DNA of 64,000 nucleotides from Desulfobulbaceae bacterium (lineage in GTDB: Bacteria > Desulfobacterota > Desulfobulbia > Desulfobulbales > Desulfurivibrionaceae), in contig SJBG01000002.1 of NCBI GenBank assembly GCA_004332195.1, positions 161,467 through 225,466 on the forward strand. The letters are read 5' to 3'. Position 1 is the stretch's first letter; each line of letters opens with the position of its first letter. A program made the translations under genes and the position numbers. Of the stretch, positions 9,701 through 18,449 are shown one piece after another. The notes under the pieces are model-generated. The model saw only the letters and a program-made list of their open reading frames with translations, searched no databases and was not told the origin of the DNA.

Positions 9701-10055
9701 GCTTGTCAAGGTCAATGAGCAGCCTCGGTTCCTTGAGCAGCACCCGGCCTGGTTCAAAGCTAAGGCGCAATAGCGTCCGCCAGCCGGGAAAAACATGAAT
9801 CTCCGGCAAAACAGAAGCAAAACATGGCCGGGTAAATTCGGCTCCTCGCACCAGCAGATGGGGGGTCGGCAGCCAGGTGAACTCGACGCTGGTCAGACTA
9901 ATCTCGCCGCCTAAGTGATAACTCAAGCGATTGGCGAGATTCTCCAGCACCCGGTCGGATTTAAACGCCTGGGGAACCAACAGGGCCAGCAGGGCCAGCA
10001 GGGCCAGCAGCGCCGCCAAAAGCGGTAATAGCAGAAATTTCCTTAGAGGTCGCAT
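6750..10055 (-). CDS. AsmA/YhdP-like envelope protein, N-terminal and central part
   Basis: 1101 codons. An N-terminal membrane anchor (residues 7-28, unusually repetitive ALLALLALLALL) is followed by a long beta-rich periplasmic region typical of the AsmA/YhdP group, thought to channel phospholipid between the membranes. Typical segments: a first beta-domain with LTSVEFTWLPTPHLLVRGAEF and repeated 'DLDGRDLAV' or 'GHLVIGDSW' type strands. The last 70 residues (GRDTKQDTTQMRGRSRKQYQK onward) are low-complexity and probably out of frame; the real C-terminus is in the following frame (5977-6762). No partner gene is adjacent. Confidence 0.75.
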   Translation of the reverse strand: MRPLRKFLLLPLLAALLALLALLALLVPQAFKSDRVLENLANRLSYHLGGEISLTSVEFTWLPTPHLLVRGAEFTRPCFASVLPEIHVFPGWRTLLRLSFEPGRVLLKEPRLLIDLDKLSVCYDPALPPPIFPRAFTGAIEITGGTIEINDTVRPNGIQFAGVRFHGLDAAIKLSPTGLKLDLSVLPSFGDRLSLRGNLHLAGDYHFQAIGDGLRLYELVSAPVFGRITPLPGTTNLHLTVNGVGRELIDATLAGALSSFLLAPAKTADASAFTADSPASTVGTVNTVKFDGGLIDLKLIRRHDDWQLQVRDLEIKEPGVRLSGMIARSGRTTATDEPHWEVDLDGRDLAVNEIRAAMLSLLGTDKTARKIGDIVLSGQASQAAFRFTGSASEWLDAATVTKKMVVEVEVERAEIMVPMFDLYLPEVTGSLLIENGVLGLRQATAVLGRSRASHGTFSVGLLKANPVLKLDLAMDVDFGDLLEVLPGLVKHQSFQEELARFSQAEGQAAGHLVIGDSWRDYAVEITLNQIDGKFVYDRLPWPLLVERGSGLINQREVRWSELKVTAGPLRLHQAAGRIELSPQAPFVLEQVAVDLDSAVLFQHLSSYPALDEFLGSVLTTIDGELAINQGQVAGELFAPEHWRYAATVDVRRLNWFSPLLATTVFSPSGRLKISEKRVKLQGLVGELVGSAFTLDGNLEHQQLGNWQGTVGLTGQLTGAGESWLRERDWLPASLVPQAPMGLAPLIFQWDDQSFELAGGLYVNAGQFEQDETLRRGAGQTELTLEFAVIGRRGQTLDLTAKVVESRQTVERTVERIAELSMTLVSGHRGWPARLKTPEAALADPAFSPVSGHFRGELRSSAIERFFNITNIHLQLGDLRGDGRFLLPEPAPHKEQPLVPIFSGHLLLEDWRWFPDNDDRQHFITINTLNLVGQEDIWQLPALNLNLNAQEQLELSGTIKPTKAGFNLELELFSSFLRRRTLLAWWEELKARQPQFVAGSQQQTGQLLSGGINFHLTEFDARSRQVTAKAAHHLGSRQGAAGRDTGQDTTDQDDVGRNTTGRDTKQDTTQMRGRSRKQYQKRVRKQYQKQAQKQARVRFCKR

Positions 10056-10250
10056 CTTATCTATAATCTATATTAGGGGAACAATCTTTTCGACCCTTCT
10101 CCTGAAAGGTTTGTCCTAAGCCATTACACCGCTTATTCCTAAATGATGCGATTTGCTGTTCTTTTATTTCTCCCATTTCTTCTATTCTTTTCTTTAAGAA
10201 ACTCGAGTATAATCAAAAATTGGCGAAAAACACAGGCAAAAGGAAACAAA

Positions 10251-10523
10251 ATGGAAGTAGCCCGCAAACGCGAACCGGAAAAACGCCGCCAACCGCGGCA
10301 GAACATTACCCTGATCAAATGCCCTCATTGCGGCAATGACACCGATTTTGTGGAGGTGGCCGACAATGTGATTCTGACCACCAATTATCGCCAGAATCAG
10401 GACGGCAGCTTTACCCAGGAAAGTGATGATTCACAGATAATGGGGGAAATCAGGCTGTATTGCAGCGAATGCAACGCCGATCTCTCCAACTTTCATCCCC
10501 GTTTTGTGGAAATGCTTTTTTAG
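10251..10523 (+). CDS. Small zinc-ribbon protein
   Basis: 90-residue protein of unknown function. It has a basic N-terminus (MEVARKREPEKRRQPR), then CPHCGND and, 50 residues later, YCSECNADL, a likely four-cysteine zinc ribbon. The ATG at 10251 follows AAAAGGAAAC and is chosen over the longer frame opening at 10143, whose extra residues are hydrophobic and lack a ribosome site. It is followed by a family-1 repeat. Resembles small conserved deltaproteobacterial proteins; no function proposed. Confidence 0.7.
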   Translation: MEVARKREPEKRRQPRQNITLIKCPHCGNDTDFVEVADNVILTTNYRQNQDGSFTQESDDSQIMGEIRLYCSECNADLSNFHPRFVEMLF

Positions 10524-10572
10524 CTTCAGGAGTCCTCAACGGGGGCGCTTGCTTTGGCCCGGAATGAAAGAT

Positions 10573-10713
10573 GGCTATCTTGAAAAATTAGCTATTTTGT
10601 TCGAGTTTACGGCACGTAAAAAAAATTACCGCAGGCATATAGTTGATATTCCGAGGATAATTTTTTGAGCATAACGCAGAAATCGGGCGAAAGAGCAATT
10701 TTTCAAGGTGGCC
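10573..10713 (+). repeat. Family-1 element, complete copy
   Basis: Ends GGCTATCTTGAAAAATT and AATTTTTCAAGGTGGCC. The inner sequence is nearly identical to the copy at 5812-5958. It has no TTAA at its edges here. Its right end places AAGGTGG about 8 bases before the GTG start of the next gene. Confidence 0.85.
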
Positions 10714-10717
10714 AAAT

Positions 10718-12397
10718 GTGCTTAATCAGGCCACCATGACCCCACCCTCCGCCCCATGGCAAAGCTCCAGTCCGACTAGTAATGATCCAGTCCGTACCGG
10801 GCCGCGCCAAGCCATCATCATCGGAGCCGGCCCGGCCGGCCTGACCGCCGCCCTGGAGCTGTTACGTCGAACCGACGTGGTACCCCTGATCCTGGAGGCC
10901 TCACCCCATATCGGCGGAATTTCCCGCACCGAGATTTACAAGGGCAATCGCATCGATATCGGTGGCCATCGTTTCTTTTCCCGTTCCCAACGGGTCATGG
11001 ATTGGTGGCAAGAAATTATGCCCATTCAGGGGGTCCCAACCCGGGACGATCTAGCTTGGGGGCGAGATCTGACCGATTTGTTGGTTGCCGGCGGTCCCGA
11101 CCCGGAACAAACTGATCGGGTAATGCTGTATCGTTCCCGACTTTCCCGAATCTTACATCATCGTCGTCTGCTTGATTATCCCCTGAGCGTGGGTCTGCCC
11201 CTGATCCAGGCCTTGGGCTTCAGGCGTCTGGTATTGTTGGTGATCAGCTACCTGCGGGCCTACCTCTTTCCCATCCCCGAGGAAAAAAATCTGGAAGATT
11301 TTTTCATCAATCGTTTTGGTCGCCGCTTATATGCGACTTTTTTTAGGGATTATACCGAAAAGGTCTGGGGCGTGTCCTGTCAACAAATTCCGGCCCAGTG
11401 GGGCGCTCAGCGCATCAAAGGGCTTTCCATGGCCGGAGCGATGAAAAATGCCCTGCGTTCCCTGATATCAGAAAAACAAGCCCGTAATCAGGCATTGGCG
11501 GAAACCAGCTTGATTGCTCGTTTTCTCTACCCTAAGCTGGGTCCCGGCCAGCTATGGGAAGAAGTGGCCCGTCAAATCAAAGCTCGAGGGGGAACCATCC
11601 TGACCGAACACCAGGTGGTGGGTCTCAGCAACTCTGAGGAGCGTATCAATGCGGTGCGAGTTCGGGCGGCACGAACCCGGGACCGTAAAAGAGAGAGGGA
11701 GTTTTCTCTAAACGCCGATTTCTTTTTTTCCACCATGGCAGTCCGCGACCTGATCACCGCCATGGAGCAAGTTCCAGCCGGCATCCGTCAACTGGCTTCC
11801 GGTCTGCTTTACCGGGACTTTCTCACCGTCGGATTGTTGCTCAAAAAAATGACCGGCGACCTTATTCCCACCCAGTTAAGGCAGGCGAAAGCCCGGTTTA
11901 ATGGCCTGTTGCCAGATAACTGGATTTACATCCAGGAAAATGATGTCCGCCTAGGCAGGTTGCAGATTTTCAATAACTGGAGCCCGTTTATGGTGCAGGA
12001 TCCAGCCACGATCTGGGTTGGCCTGGAGTATTTCTGTAACGAAAACGACGATCTTTGGAACATGGATGACCAGGCCCTGCGCCGCCTGGGCATCGCCGAG
12101 CTGGCATCTCTGGGCCTGATCGCCCCGGACGACGTCCTGGACGGGGTGGTGATTCGTCAACCCAAAGCCTATCCCGCTTATTTCGGCAGCCACCATCGTT
12201 TCGCCGAAATCCGGAACTACACTGATAGTCTGGAAAATCTTTTTCTCATTGGTCGCAACGGTATGCATCGCTACAACAACATGGATCACTCGATGCTGAG
12301 CGCCATGGCCGCGGTATCGGCGGTAGCCGGTGGCGACCACGCTAAAGACGCAATCTGGGCGACAAATAGCGATGACGATTACCACGAGGGGAGCTGA
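10718..12397 (+). CDS. FAD/NAD(P)-dependent oxidoreductase of amine-oxidase/UDP-galactopyranose-mutase type
   Basis: 559-residue flavoprotein. The N-terminal dinucleotide motif [16 protein letters not shown] and the second glycine box [11 protein letters not shown] mark the FAD-binding amine-oxidase superfamily; [14 protein letters not shown] and the terminal [20 protein letters not shown] fit the COG1232 subgroup often found next to glycosyltransferases. The substrate is not evident. GTG at 10718 has an AAGGTGG ribosome-site-like sequence supplied by the end of the repeat; ATG at 10736 is the alternative. The membrane glycosyltransferase follows 32 bp downstream, so the pair probably forms an operon for a surface glycan or lipid-linked sugar. 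Confidence 0.8.
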   Translation: MLNQATMTPPSAPWQSSSPTSNDPVRTGPRQAIIIGAGPAGLTAALELLRRTDVVPLILEASPHIGGISRTEIYKGNRIDIGGHRFFSRSQRVMDWWQEIMPIQGVPTRDDLAWGRDLTDLLVAGGPDPEQTDRVMLYRSRLSRILHHRRLLDYPLSVGLPLIQALGFRRLVLLVISYLRAYLFPIPEEKNLEDFFINRFGRRLYATFFRDYTEKVWGVSCQQIPAQWGAQRIKGLSMAGAMKNALRSLISEKQARNQALAETSLIARFLYPKLGPGQLWEEVARQIKARGGTILTEHQVVGLSNSEERINAVRVRAARTRDRKREREFSLNADFFFSTMAVRDLITAMEQVPAGIRQLASGLLYRDFLTVGLLLKKMTGDLIPTQLRQAKARFNGLLPDNWIYIQENDVRLGRLQIFNNWSPFMVQDPATIWVGLEYFCNENDDLWNMDDQALRRLGIAELASLGLIAPDDVLDGVVIRQPKAYPAYFGSHHRFAEIRNYTDSLENLFLIGRNGMHRYNNMDHSMLSAMAAVSAVAGGDHAKDAIWATNSDDDYHEGS

Positions 12398-12429
12398 AAT
12401 ATGATATTTACTACGGGGGAAGCTGAAAC

Positions 12430-14328
12430 TTGAACTATGCGCTAACCCTCCGGCGTCATCCGACCCCGTGGCACCTGTTGATCGCCGCCCTCTCCCTGAG
12501 CTTCCCCATTCTGCTTTACCGGGCCCGCCATCTGGATGACAACAGTCTCACCAGTTGGCAATGGGTTTTTATCGGCGCCGACCCTTGGCAACTCTGGCTG
12601 GCGCTGCTTGTGCTGAGTCCGTTTTTCTGGCTGCTGGCCATAACTCCCAACCGACGACTGGGTGGGGATAAGCGGCCGGGATTGGCCACCGAACTTACCC
12701 TTGCCCCCCCGCGCCAGCCCGGACCCAAAATCGGCGTTGGGCCATTAACCCGATTCCTTAAGCACCTTAGCTCCCGCACCTGGGCCAGCCCGCACCGGCA
12801 TCGACTGGGCCCGCCATTGGCGGCCTTTCTGGCCTGTCTGCTCTTTCTTGACACCCCGGAAGTAATTGTCGATGCCGCCCGTTACTTCGTCCAAGCCAAA
12901 AGCTTGAGCGAGTACGGGCTGCCCTTTTTTTTTCGCCAATGGGGCATCGAGATCTTCGCCTGGACCGACCTGCCGTTGATCCCCATGCTCTATGGCCTGC
13001 TTTTCAGTTTGTTTGGCGAAAGTCGGTTGGCCGTCCAATTACTCAATGCCCTGTTCCTGGCCCTGAGCACCATGCTGATTGCTCAACTGGGTCGAGATTT
13101 GTGGGATGAGGAGACCGGGCAGGCGGCAGCCTGGCTGTTACTTGGTATTCCTTACATTTACAGTCAAACCCCCCTGATAATGGTTGACATTGGCACCATG
13201 TTTTTCCTCACCCTGGCTCTGGCCGGTTTCCACCGGGCCCTGACCAGAGGCGGCGGCTATATCGCCCTGACGGCCCTGGCCGTGGTCGCCGTTTTGTTGA
13301 GCAAGTATTCAGCCTGGTTGTTGCTAAGTGGCTTGTTGCCAATTTTTTGCTACTCCCTGGGGGCGGATCGGCGAACTTGGCAAATCCGGCAAACCTGGCG
13401 TCAGGTTATAGCCAGGGCTGCCCTGGCCTTGCTCCCCGCCCTGATCGTTTCGTCCTGGCTGTTTTGGGAGTACCGTACGGTGATGGCTGAACAGATCACG
13501 CTGTTGCTGGAGTTCCAACGCCCCGCCCTGATCACCGGCTTTCGCGAGAGCCTGGTTTCCACCTTTTTCTTCCAGATTCATCCACTAGTGACCGCAGCGC
13601 TACTATATTCACTATATCGGGCCATTAAGCGCCGAGATCTCCGCTATCTGCTGGTGGCTTGGCTGGTCGTGCTGTTGCTGGTCATTTTGGGAATTGAGCG
13701 CATTCGTTATTCCGTGCCGATTTTTCCCTTGTTGGCTTTGCTGGCTGGCTACGGCCTGCGGGACCTGGTTGACTCCGGACTGCGTCGCCACCTGTTGCTG
13801 GTTATCGTCGGATCATCCCTGCTCTTGGCCAAGGGAGCTTTTCTTCCTTTTCTTCAGGGGTTCGCTGAGCGTAATATTCAGGAGGCCGGACACCTGCTTG
13901 ACACCCTTGGAGCAAAACAGGCAACGATCGTGGTGGCAGCCGAAGCCGAAGAGGTGCTTGACCCCAGAATTATCATTCCCATGCTTGATCTCTTTACCTC
14001 GACCAAACTACTTGCTCAACCTGAGCTGAAGGAGCCTGAACCGCCGCCCTGGGCAGCAAAATCCCCGTTGCGCTTTAGCTGGGAAATGCCGTTGCCGCCG
14101 TTTTACTTCACCACTGATCTGGATCAACCCCAGCCAGAAATCCTGGTCCTGATTAAAGGCAGTCCAGCCGCCGTATTGCCCCCTGAACTAAGCTTTAAAT
14201 TGCAAAATTTTCATAAATTAAAACATTTCACAACGAGCAACAGCATTTTTCAACACGACCCCCGGGTGATGATTTACATTTTGGTCGCAGAAGCCCCCGG
14301 CCCTAATCTTGGTCTTGCAGATAAATAA
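12430..14328 (+). CDS. GT39-like membrane glycosyltransferase
   Basis: 632-residue polytopic membrane protein with roughly ten or more hydrophobic segments. Near residue 153 the motif DTPEVIVDAARYF resembles the Asp-containing first loop of PMT/ArnT-type (GT39) enzymes, which transfer sugars from polyprenyl-phosphate carriers on the periplasmic side; the segment AAWLLLGIPYIYSQTPLIMVDIGTMFFL is also typical. The acceptor is unknown. TTG at 12430 is used as start because GGGGGA precedes it by about 10 bases and no in-frame ATG exists nearby. Paired with the preceding flavoprotein. Its end overlaps the convergent birA by 26 bp. Confidence 0.8.
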   Translation: MNYALTLRRHPTPWHLLIAALSLSFPILLYRARHLDDNSLTSWQWVFIGADPWQLWLALLVLSPFFWLLAITPNRRLGGDKRPGLATELTLAPPRQPGPKIGVGPLTRFLKHLSSRTWASPHRHRLGPPLAAFLACLLFLDTPEVIVDAARYFVQAKSLSEYGLPFFFRQWGIEIFAWTDLPLIPMLYGLLFSLFGESRLAVQLLNALFLALSTMLIAQLGRDLWDEETGQAAAWLLLGIPYIYSQTPLIMVDIGTMFFLTLALAGFHRALTRGGGYIALTALAVVAVLLSKYSAWLLLSGLLPIFCYSLGADRRTWQIRQTWRQVIARAALALLPALIVSSWLFWEYRTVMAEQITLLLEFQRPALITGFRESLVSTFFFQIHPLVTAALLYSLYRAIKRRDLRYLLVAWLVVLLLVILGIERIRYSVPIFPLLALLAGYGLRDLVDSGLRRHLLLVIVGSSLLLAKGAFLPFLQGFAERNIQEAGHLLDTLGAKQATIVVAAEAEEVLDPRIIIPMLDLFTSTKLLAQPELKEPEPPPWAAKSPLRFSWEMPLPPFYFTTDLDQPQPEILVLIKGSPAAVLPPELSFKLQNFHKLKHFTTSNSIFQHDPRVMIYILVAEAPGPNLGLADK

Positions 14329-15379
14329 TTTCCCCGGCGTATTCGGTTGTGCGGATTGAGCTGTGCAACTGGCGCAAGACCAGGCCGCCATAGTGATCGA
14401 TATCGTCTACCACCGCTTCGTACTGGGGGGAGCGCTGGACATCGAAACCGAACAGCACCCGGCGACCGATGGTGTCGCTGAGGTCGCGCCAGGCACGAAG
14501 CAGGGGGTGATAAGCCGGGGGTTCGCCGCTGTCGCCTTCCTCGGCCAATTGCCGGTCCTCCACGTAATGAAGCAGGCCGATATTCCAGCGCAACTTGGTT
14601 AACAGACGGGCCGTCAGCTCGTTAAGATCCGTACTTCGGCCAAGAACATCTTTCATCGCTAACGCCAGATCGGCCAGCTCCGGAGGAAACCGGTCGTTGT
14701 TGACGTTGATGCCGATCCCAATCAGGACATACTCCTCCCGTCCGGTTGCGCCCCCGACCGACCCCCCGGTTGAACTTGCGACTGCGCTCCCGACTGCAAT
14801 CCCAGTCCCCCCCTCGGCTGTGCCCCCAGGCGGACCCCAAACTGAACCCCAAGCGGTTTCAGTCAGCACCCCGGCTATTTTACGACTATCGACCAGGACA
14901 TCGTTGACCCACTTGACTTTGGCGTCAATGCCGAATGAGCGCAGGGTTTCGGCGCAAGCCACTCCCGCGGCCAAGGGATAAAAGCGACCATGCTGGGGCA
15001 GCAGGGTGTTGACCAGCACCAAGGTCAACCAGAGGCCGCCGGTCGGGGCATGCCAGTCGCGGGCAAAGCGGCCCCGACCGGCGGCCAATTCCCGGGCGAT
15101 CAGGACCTTGCCGCTGGGGAACGAGCGACCGGCGGCCTCTTCGGCTCGAATCAACTGCCGGGCGTGGTCCATGCAACGGTTGTGCCGCGGAAAAATTTCA
15201 ATCTCGTTGCCAACCACCGCCCCATAGGCGAGAATTTCCGCCACCGCTTCAGCGGAAAAATCTCGCAAGCGCCGGCTCGCCTCAGCATCGGCTGTCCGCT
15301 GCAGCAACGGGCGCAAGATCGCGCTCCCACCCCCATCACTCCCGCTACCCCAACCACTTTCCCCCATCACTTCCCTCAT
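14303..15379 (-). CDS. birA: Biotin--[acetyl-CoA-carboxylase] ligase
   Basis: Attaches biotin to the carrier of acetyl-CoA carboxylase. Signatures: the biotinyl-AMP loop GRGRFARDWHAPTGGLWLTL, the KWVNDVLVDSRKIAGVLTE segment and GIGINVNNDRFP. There is no N-terminal helix-turn-helix, so it is a monofunctional ligase and not a repressor. A Gly/Ser/Thr/Ala-rich insert of about 35 residues separates ETAWG from EEYVLIGIG and is not part of the family fold. The inner ATG at 15379 (358 aa) follows AGGAAATA; the longer frame to 15451 runs into a repeat. Last gene of the accC-accAD-carrier-birA unit, a logical grouping of enzyme and modifying ligase. Confidence 0.93.
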   Translation of the reverse strand: MREVMGESGWGSGSDGGGSAILRPLLQRTADAEASRRLRDFSAEAVAEILAYGAVVGNEIEIFPRHNRCMDHARQLIRAEEAAGRSFPSGKVLIARELAAGRGRFARDWHAPTGGLWLTLVLVNTLLPQHGRFYPLAAGVACAETLRSFGIDAKVKWVNDVLVDSRKIAGVLTETAWGSVWGPPGGTAEGGTGIAVGSAVASSTGGSVGGATGREEYVLIGIGINVNNDRFPPELADLALAMKDVLGRSTDLNELTARLLTKLRWNIGLLHYVEDRQLAEEGDSGEPPAYHPLLRAWRDLSDTIGRRVLFGFDVQRSPQYEAVVDDIDHYGGLVLRQLHSSIRTTEYAGEIIYLQDQD

Positions 15380-15423
15380 TATTTCCTCATCACTCCTCCA
15401 TAAGTAACCGCCCGCCAGAGCTG

Positions 15424-15504
15424 TTAAATTTAGCGAAATTACGTAGCACACTATGCTTTAAAGCCCCAAATGAACCAAGCTGAGGCGCTGGTGATCTTTT
15501 ACTC
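15424..15504 (-). repeat. Family-3 element, copy B (inverted relative to copy A)
   Basis: On the minus strand reads a CACCAGCGCCTCAGC segment, GTTCATTTGGGGC, TTTAAAGCATAG and ends TTTCGCTAAATTTAA. The inner part matches copy A at 5022-5089 and the end is the inverse of copy A's left end. It fills the gap between the biotin-carrier gene and birA. Confidence 0.65.
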
Positions 15505-16149
15505 CCAATCGGCTTTGACCCGAGTGATGATTCGTTCAATTAGATGAAGCCTCTCCTGGGGGCAGATCCCCAGGAGAGGCTCCCCCTGCTCAACACTGAG
15601 GCCGGGCTTGAAGTAGACAGAATGGATGATCCCCGGCTCGCCATCATAATAGACAGGGGTGTCGCGTTTCATTAAAGACATGGTCAGAACTTCATCACCC
15701 GGCTTGATGGCCACCACCTGTTGACCTTGTTTGTCAATCCTGCTCTGCAAATCCGCCGCAAAAAAATACCTGGCCTTCTCCGGGGCCTTATAGGTGGTCA
15801 GAACCTGCCGCAGAATATGCTCGATTATTTCCTTCTTTTTGAGGGGGTACTTAATGGTAAGAACATGCTCGCCAGCCTCGACAAAGCTCCCTTCGAGGTC
15901 GGCGTGAACCAGATCCACCCGGCCGTTGGTGAGCGCGGTAATTCGCTTGAGATTACGCTCACGCTCCAACTCGTAGAGCAGTGTTCCGGGGATATGATTA
16001 AATTTACCCGAAACTCCCTGCACCATCTCCCCTTTGCGGACCTTGCAGCGAATCCGACCGGTGTGGGTGGTGTGCACCGCCAGGTAATCAAAAGGATCGG
16101 CCCGGTAGCGGTTCAATATGGTATCAAAATCAATATCTTGTTCAAGCAT
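15499..16149 (-). CDS. Biotin-carrier protein of acetyl-CoA carboxylase (atypical)
   Basis: 216-residue protein located between the carboxyltransferase and the biotin ligase, hence read as the biotin carrier. The C-terminal third (about residues 143-200) fits a biotinyl hammerhead: KPGDEVLTMSLMKRDTPVYYDGEPG...KPGLSVEQGEPLLGI, with K161 in MKR as the probable biotin site. The usual motif is (A/V)MKM, so the residues flanking the lysine are atypical. A second, earlier barrel-like half (NGRVDLVHADLEGSFVEAGEHVLTI, about 75-100) has no such lysine motif. The N-terminal 70 residues are unassigned. Seen: motif and operon. Inferred: carrier role. Confidence 0.7.
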   Translation of the reverse strand: MLEQDIDFDTILNRYRADPFDYLAVHTTHTGRIRCKVRKGEMVQGVSGKFNHIPGTLLYELERERNLKRITALTNGRVDLVHADLEGSFVEAGEHVLTIKYPLKKKEIIEHILRQVLTTYKAPEKARYFFAADLQSRIDKQGQQVVAIKPGDEVLTMSLMKRDTPVYYDGEPGIIHSVYFKPGLSVEQGEPLLGICPQERLHLIERIITRVKADWE

Positions 16150-16167
16150 AACCGTACCCTTGATCCG

Positions 16168-18432
16168 TCAACGATAATACAGATTATTGCCGCCCATGGT
16201 CATCAGCGACTTGTAGAGATTGCGGCGAAAATCGCGGCGGTCCCAAATTCCCTGGATATAACCGCGTTTTAAAGCGCTGCGGGCGCTGTGATAGTCGGGC
16301 GGCACATCCTCGCCAGTGGTATCCCTGATCACCCGGGGACCGGCAAAGCCGATTCGGCTGGAGCGAATGGCAAACTGATAGGGCGAACAACCCAAGAAAC
16401 TGGCCACCGGGCCAGCGTAGGAGTTATTGTCATAAACCACAAGATACAAGCCCCCGGCGTCAATATATTCCCGGACCGCCATGGTGCACTTGGGCATCTG
16501 AATTACCCCCAGCGTACCCTCGTGAATGCGAATGCCGCCAGTGGTGTGGACATAGGACAAAAGCGGTCGCTTTTTAAGGCGGGCCAACTCACAGGCCCGG
16601 ACAAATTTTTCGCCCTCGGCCGCCCCCACCGTCCCGTTACGAAAATCACTGTAAAGCATGGCCACCACGATATCCATCCCCAACACCCGGGCATCGAAGG
16701 TGATCATTGCACAAGGCCGACCTGTCTTCTGGCGGGCGGTCTCCAGCTTTTTAGTAAAACCGGGAAACTTCAATGGATTAATCGAAGCCAGGTCGGCATT
16801 GAACTCCCCGATCGAATCAGGATCGAAAAGATGCCGCATATACCACTGATATTCCAGAGGAAAATGATGACCGCAAGTTTCACAGACTCCACAAAATTCA
16901 CCGTAAAGATCCGGCACCCAGAGATCCTTGCAATCATATTTGTCGACGTTGGGACAGCTCACCGTGCGATCTTCATTGGCCAGCGGTGAGGTGTAGGTGT
17001 CCCCGTATTCGATTTGATCCTCGCCGCCGTTGCCCCGTCCGATGATGCTTCGGGGCGCCCGGGAACCGGGTTTGCTGACGATAAAATCGTAGACGGCGAC
17101 AAAAGGGGAGGTGACTTGCTTGATCAGTACCGAGCCTTCGCCGGAGACATCGTGGATCACCTTCTTTACTTGTTTATGGCGACGTCTAAGGATGTCGTAA
17201 CGAATGGTATAGTAAAAATCGGCCAGGATCCGGTTGGCTCGTCGGTAAAAGAGAGCGCCGGTGGGCAGATGTTCTTTATAGCCCTTAAGCGCCATTTCCC
17301 GATACTTGCGGGAGCGCAACTGGAGCAAGCGCCTGATTTCATCATCAGCCAGATCCCAGGAAACATCAATCTGCGGGGTTTCAGCTCCTCCCCGGTGCAC
17401 CCCGTGGGCCTTTTCCACCTTGAGCTCGTAGGCCCGAAAGGCCCGGAGGCTTTTGGTTTTGAGCACCACCTCATCGGTGGCCCGGATCATTTCGGCCTTG
17501 ATCTGGCTGAAAAACGAGAAATCGTTGCGTCGCCCCCCCAACCGTGGTTCCGGGATGATCCGATCAATGGTCCCCAAGCGCAGATTCTCTTCGGCGGTGA
17601 TCGCCAGCCGTTCGGCACAGTTTTCCAGCAGATCCTTGGGTACTTTGGTCCCCTCCCTGACTTTACCCTCGATGGCGGCGGCCCCCTCCGGCGAGATTAC
17701 CGAATAGTAGCCGTGGGAAAACATCAGGCGCAGATCCCCCATCCCCACCGCTTCGGCCCCGCCGGAACCGCCCTCGGAGGTTACGGCAACCAGGGGTACC
17801 CGCAATTTGGTCATAACATAAAGGTTGCGGGCGATCTGTTGGGCCGCGCCTGGATATTCTTCAGTCGGGAAGGCGCCGGGAGTAAAGACATAAAAGTGGA
17901 TCGGAATTCCCTCGGTTTCCGCCACCAGCATGTAGCGCAGAGCCTTTTCGTTGCCCCAGGGTTTGGTGCTGCCGCCGTTGCGGTATTCCTCGCCTTGGCC
18001 TTTTTCATGGCCGACGACCATGACCTGCTGGATAACGATCTTGTTTTTGACCAGTCGGGAGATGCTGGCGCGGGCCGCCACCAGGGCCGGATCGATATTG
18101 GCATCTTCCACCCCACCCAACTCGGTATATTCCTCATAAACATTCTCTAAAATATCCTTCAGGGAAAACCGCAGGGGGCTGCGCACAATGCGGACCCGCT
18201 CAAGCGGGCTCAAACCTTCCTCGCAACGGGCCTCGAGAAAGGCCAGCGATTCCTCTAGAGCGCCGATTTTTTCGGTCAGATTTTCCTGGCTGAGTTCGTA
18301 AAAGGCAGCTCGCATATCTTGCAGTTGCTGGGTCAGGGTGGCAAGATTACCCCATTTTGGGTCTTCTTTGATCCAGCCAAGATAAACCAGGCGCTCTTCG
18401 ATCTGGAGCAGACGTTTGCGTAAATCTTCCAT
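16168..18432 (-). CDS. Acetyl-CoA carboxylase carboxyltransferase, AccA-AccD fusion
   Basis: 754 residues combining both carboxyltransferase subunits. Residues 1-330 resemble the alpha subunit (coiled N-terminus, STKPWGNEKALRYMLVAE, TPGAFPTEEYPGAAQQIARNL, SEGGSGGAEAVGMGD, SPEGAAAI). After a charged linker, residues about 465-754 resemble the beta subunit, with a zinc ribbon (CPNVDKYDCK, CGVCETCGHHFPL) and the crotonase-like core KPRPLLSYVHTTGGIRIHEG-type segment. It transfers the carboxyl from biotin to acetyl-CoA to give malonyl-CoA. Fused, alpha-first forms occur in deltaproteobacteria. Spacing of 17 bp to accC and 18 bp to the carrier gene indicates one operon. Confidence 0.9.
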   Translation of the reverse strand: MEDLRKRLLQIEERLVYLGWIKEDPKWGNLATLTQQLQDMRAAFYELSQENLTEKIGALEESLAFLEARCEEGLSPLERVRIVRSPLRFSLKDILENVYEEYTELGGVEDANIDPALVAARASISRLVKNKIVIQQVMVVGHEKGQGEEYRNGGSTKPWGNEKALRYMLVAETEGIPIHFYVFTPGAFPTEEYPGAAQQIARNLYVMTKLRVPLVAVTSEGGSGGAEAVGMGDLRLMFSHGYYSVISPEGAAAIEGKVREGTKVPKDLLENCAERLAITAEENLRLGTIDRIIPEPRLGGRRNDFSFFSQIKAEMIRATDEVVLKTKSLRAFRAYELKVEKAHGVHRGGAETPQIDVSWDLADDEIRRLLQLRSRKYREMALKGYKEHLPTGALFYRRANRILADFYYTIRYDILRRRHKQVKKVIHDVSGEGSVLIKQVTSPFVAVYDFIVSKPGSRAPRSIIGRGNGGEDQIEYGDTYTSPLANEDRTVSCPNVDKYDCKDLWVPDLYGEFCGVCETCGHHFPLEYQWYMRHLFDPDSIGEFNADLASINPLKFPGFTKKLETARQKTGRPCAMITFDARVLGMDIVVAMLYSDFRNGTVGAAEGEKFVRACELARLKKRPLLSYVHTTGGIRIHEGTLGVIQMPKCTMAVREYIDAGGLYLVVYDNNSYAGPVASFLGCSPYQFAIRSSRIGFAGPRVIRDTTGEDVPPDYHSARSALKRGYIQGIWDRRDFRRNLYKSLMTMGGNNLYYR

Positions 18433-18449
18433 CAGGTTAAACCATCCTT

